DNA of 34,610 nucleotides from W0P28-013 sp963658575 (GTDB lineage: Bacteria > Bacteroidota > Bacteroidia > Bacteroidales > Paludibacteraceae): positions 1-34,610 of the forward strand of contig CAVKQB010000018.1 of assembly GCA_963658575.1 (NCBI GenBank). Reading direction: 5' to 3'. Below, in pieces: positions 33,089-34,610 of the stretch. Position 1 is the stretch's first letter; each line of letters starts with the position of its first letter. The translations under genes and the position numbers were made by a program. A model generated the notes under the pieces. That model had not been told where the DNA came from and made no database searches. It worked only from the letters and a program-made list of their open reading frames with translations.

Positions 33089-33114
33089 CATTATCAATTG
33101 TCAATTGTGCATTG

Positions 33115-34239
33115 TTATCGTACAACGATTTTGCCTACTTTGTTGCCGGCTTTGACGATGTAGATGCCGTTCAACGAGCCGTTCATGCGGGTAACGTCCA
33201 GACCAGTAACGGTGTAGATGCGTGCGCCCTCTTCGGCATAGATGCGGCCTGCGTTGGCATAAACGTCGTTCATAACCTCGACGTTGCGGATGGCGGTAAC
33301 GTCATCTACGAGCGTAATTTCATCTTCTGTATCGTAATCAAAAGCGTAAACGATCAGACTTTCGTTCACCGTGTATGTTTTACCATTGTCGCAAACCATT
33401 GTGGCCGCAACATTGTACAAGAGATAACTCTCCTCTTTGCCTACACAGGTCAATTTCAAGGTTACATCGGTTGCATCGAGTTCAGTTGTGTCCTTACCAT
33501 TGATAAGTTGAAGGCCAGAGTATTCAGTCGTGAGGCCATTGTCTACATTCCAATCACCTGCAATTTTCGTTTGTGTAGGTGTGGTCAAGTCGATGTACAT
33601 CAAAACATCATAGTCATTGTCGCTAGTAACATTAAACAAATCAAATTCCCAATTGTATTCACCTTCTTCGCTATAATCTGCAAAATACACGGCTTGCGCG
33701 TAGTTCACGGTTAGTTCGATAGCTTCATCGCCTTCGTCGCCTTCGTCAGGGGTTTCGCCGCCTTCGCTAGTAGTAACGCGAATGCCGTACAGGCGGATTT
33801 GCTTCACTGGCGTGATGACGGTGCTTGTGGCGTTCACATCGTTGATGACGAAAAGCGGTTCGTCGAAGCCGTTTTCATACGCATAGGTGTTCTCCGAGAA
33901 AGAGCCGCCGTCTACCGTGCCTGCGGAAGCGGTAATGTTAGCCCCTTGTTTGGCATAGCCAATCACCTCAATTTTGGTGATTTTTTCGGCGCAACTAACG
34001 GTGAGCGTTTTACCGGCATACACACGCAACGTACGATAGGTTTCGTTATTGTATGTGGCATCCAGAATTGTCCCATTGAACTTCAATGTAACGCCATCTT
34101 TCTCCACCGTCTGATCGGCTTGTTTAGAAGTTGTATCGGCATCGGCAATCCAATTGAAATTGGCGATTTCGATAACGTTGGCATTCACTGCCATTGTTGT
34201 AGCGAGCATTGCCGCTACGAGAAAAGTAATTTTTTTCAT
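33115..34239 (-). CDS. Small secreted protein with T9SS-type C-terminus
   Basis: Encodes 374 residues. Residues 1-20 are a signal peptide (LATTMAVNA-NV). Residues about 22-155 look like a beta-sandwich of unknown type (VTLKFNGTILDA, then IRLYGIRVTTSEGG). An acidic linker follows (ETPDEGDEGDEAIEL, 160-174), then a second beta region to about 300. The last 55 residues (NVEVMNDVYANAGRIYAEE, then GIYIVKAGNKVGKIVVR) fit the T9SS type A sorting domain, so surface export is likely. The function is unknown. No clear TAnnTTTG box lies upstream, although TAACTTTT occurs near 34270 on minus. A strong terminator follows. Confidence 0.85.
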   Translation of the reverse strand: MKKITFLVAAMLATTMAVNANVIEIANFNWIADADTTSKQADQTVEKDGVTLKFNGTILDATYNNETYRTLRVYAGKTLTVSCAEKITKIEVIGYAKQGANITASAGTVDGGSFSENTYAYENGFDEPLFVINDVNATSTVITPVKQIRLYGIRVTTSEGGETPDEGDEGDEAIELTVNYAQAVYFADYSEEGEYNWEFDLFNVTSDNDYDVLMYIDLTTPTQTKIAGDWNVDNGLTTEYSGLQLINGKDTTELDATDVTLKLTCVGKEESYLLYNVAATMVCDNGKTYTVNESLIVYAFDYDTEDEITLVDDVTAIRNVEVMNDVYANAGRIYAEEGARIYTVTGLDVTRMNGSLNGIYIVKAGNKVGKIVVR

Positions 34240-34317
34240 GATAGAAAAGTTTTTAGTTAATAAAAAAGTTAAAAATAGAAAAAATTCCTCTTATTGTTTT
34301 TTATGTTTGAAGATTGG

Positions 34318-34376
34318 CGCGCTGCGCGCGTTAATAGTGTGAAAGTGAGAAAGTGTGAAAGTGTGAAAGTGTGAAA
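34318..34376 (-). repeat. 8-base repeat copy d with GNA hairpin
   Basis: There are five units of GTGTGAAA type on plus (34337-34376; one is GTGAGAAA), next to CGCGC-GCA-GCGCG (34318-34330, minus sense). In gene sense the order is array, ATTA, hairpin, CAATCTTCAAA, the same as before the gene at 19465. Confidence 0.85.
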
Positions 34377-34475
34377 GTTTATAAAGTTTGTAAAGTGAAA
34401 AGTTGATTATTGTGCAAATAAATTTGTCAATCTGTCAATTTGTAAATTCTTAATTCTTAATTCTTAATTAGTTTC

Positions 34476-34539
34476 AACCCCCTCCGTCGCTTCGCTCCTC
34501 GTCCCCCTATCCTCGCTACGCTCGGCAGAGGGACAGAAT
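34476..34539 (-). repeat. 64-base intergenic repeat, copy 5
   Basis: In minus sense the sites are GC-GTA-GC and GC-GAA-GC. It is the only copy whose first site is not GCA. The gene beyond the window edge is not visible, so the orientation relative to a 3' flank cannot be judged. Confidence 0.95.
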
Positions 34540-34610
34540 TGAATCACTGAATTATTGAATCATTGACTTATTGAATGTGTAAATCTGTCAATAACAATCT
34601 CTCACCTATA

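Larger units (their letters stand above)
34240..34610. other. Repeat-built upstream region to the window end
   Basis: No gene seen. From left to right it holds AT-rich leader sequence, a CGCGC-GCA-GCGCG hairpin (34318-34330, minus sense), an 8-base array (34337-34376), a CTTTATAAACTTTC word, a 64-base repeat copy (34476-34539), TTGAATCATTGACTTATTG words and the start of a CTCACCTATA word at the edge. Confidence 0.75.

Overview
The window is chromosomal DNA of a member of the Bacteroidota, most likely of the order Bacteroidales. The evidence is the promoter type (TTG or TTTG, 19-21 bases, then TAnnTTTG, best seen in front of the tRNA-Lys gene), three or four proteins ending in type IX secretion (T9SS) sorting domains, FISUMP-domain lipoproteins, lipoproteins with K-D/E-E surface-export signals, a fused FeoA-FeoB, and a SusC-like start to the TonB-dependent receptor. 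Genes are GC-rich, while the intergenic DNA is very AT-rich and built from repeated words. I cannot name the genus.

Layout. From 107 to 5181 (minus strand, read right to left) lie an OB-fold lipoprotein, a PepSY-type membrane protein, an ABC ATPase, its six-helix permease and a single-span protein resembling DUF4857. This looks like one inner-membrane/envelope transport module, but its genes are spread apart by repeat-rich gaps. A secreted T9SS cargo protein (5815-7653, minus) stands back to back with a three-gene outer-membrane operon (7821-13455, plus): TonB-dependent receptor, DUF4876-like lipoprotein and a beta-barrel protein. Next comes feoAB (13643-16009), the ferrous-iron transporter. 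The receptor operon and feoAB share a 23-base element (22/23 identical) with an imperfect inverted repeat, at the same distance from their -7 boxes. This suggests common control, probably by metal, and makes the left half a candidate metal or heme uptake locus.

The centre holds tRNA-Lys (16533-16605, minus) with a good promoter and terminator, a FISUMP lipoprotein, ettA, a lipoprotein pair (YncE/BtuG-like propeller plus a PKD-like surface protein), and prfC. The right part holds a second FISUMP lipoprotein, an OmpA-LysM barrel protein, a 1876-residue T9SS surface protein with GLUG and tandem Ig/PKD-like repeats, and another small T9SS cargo protein.

The most unusual content is between the genes. 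A 64-base element occurs five times and differs only at two positions, each the middle base of a GC-GNA-GC mini-hairpin. A 54-base element occurs four times, always 3' of a gene and in gene-sense orientation. An 8-base tandem repeat lies 5' of four genes, again in gene-sense orientation. At least eight further small hairpins carry GNA triloops on the gene-sense strand. A 134-base fold-back element sits inside the ABC/PepSY module. Together they form an oriented intergenic repeat grammar that known feature types do not explain.
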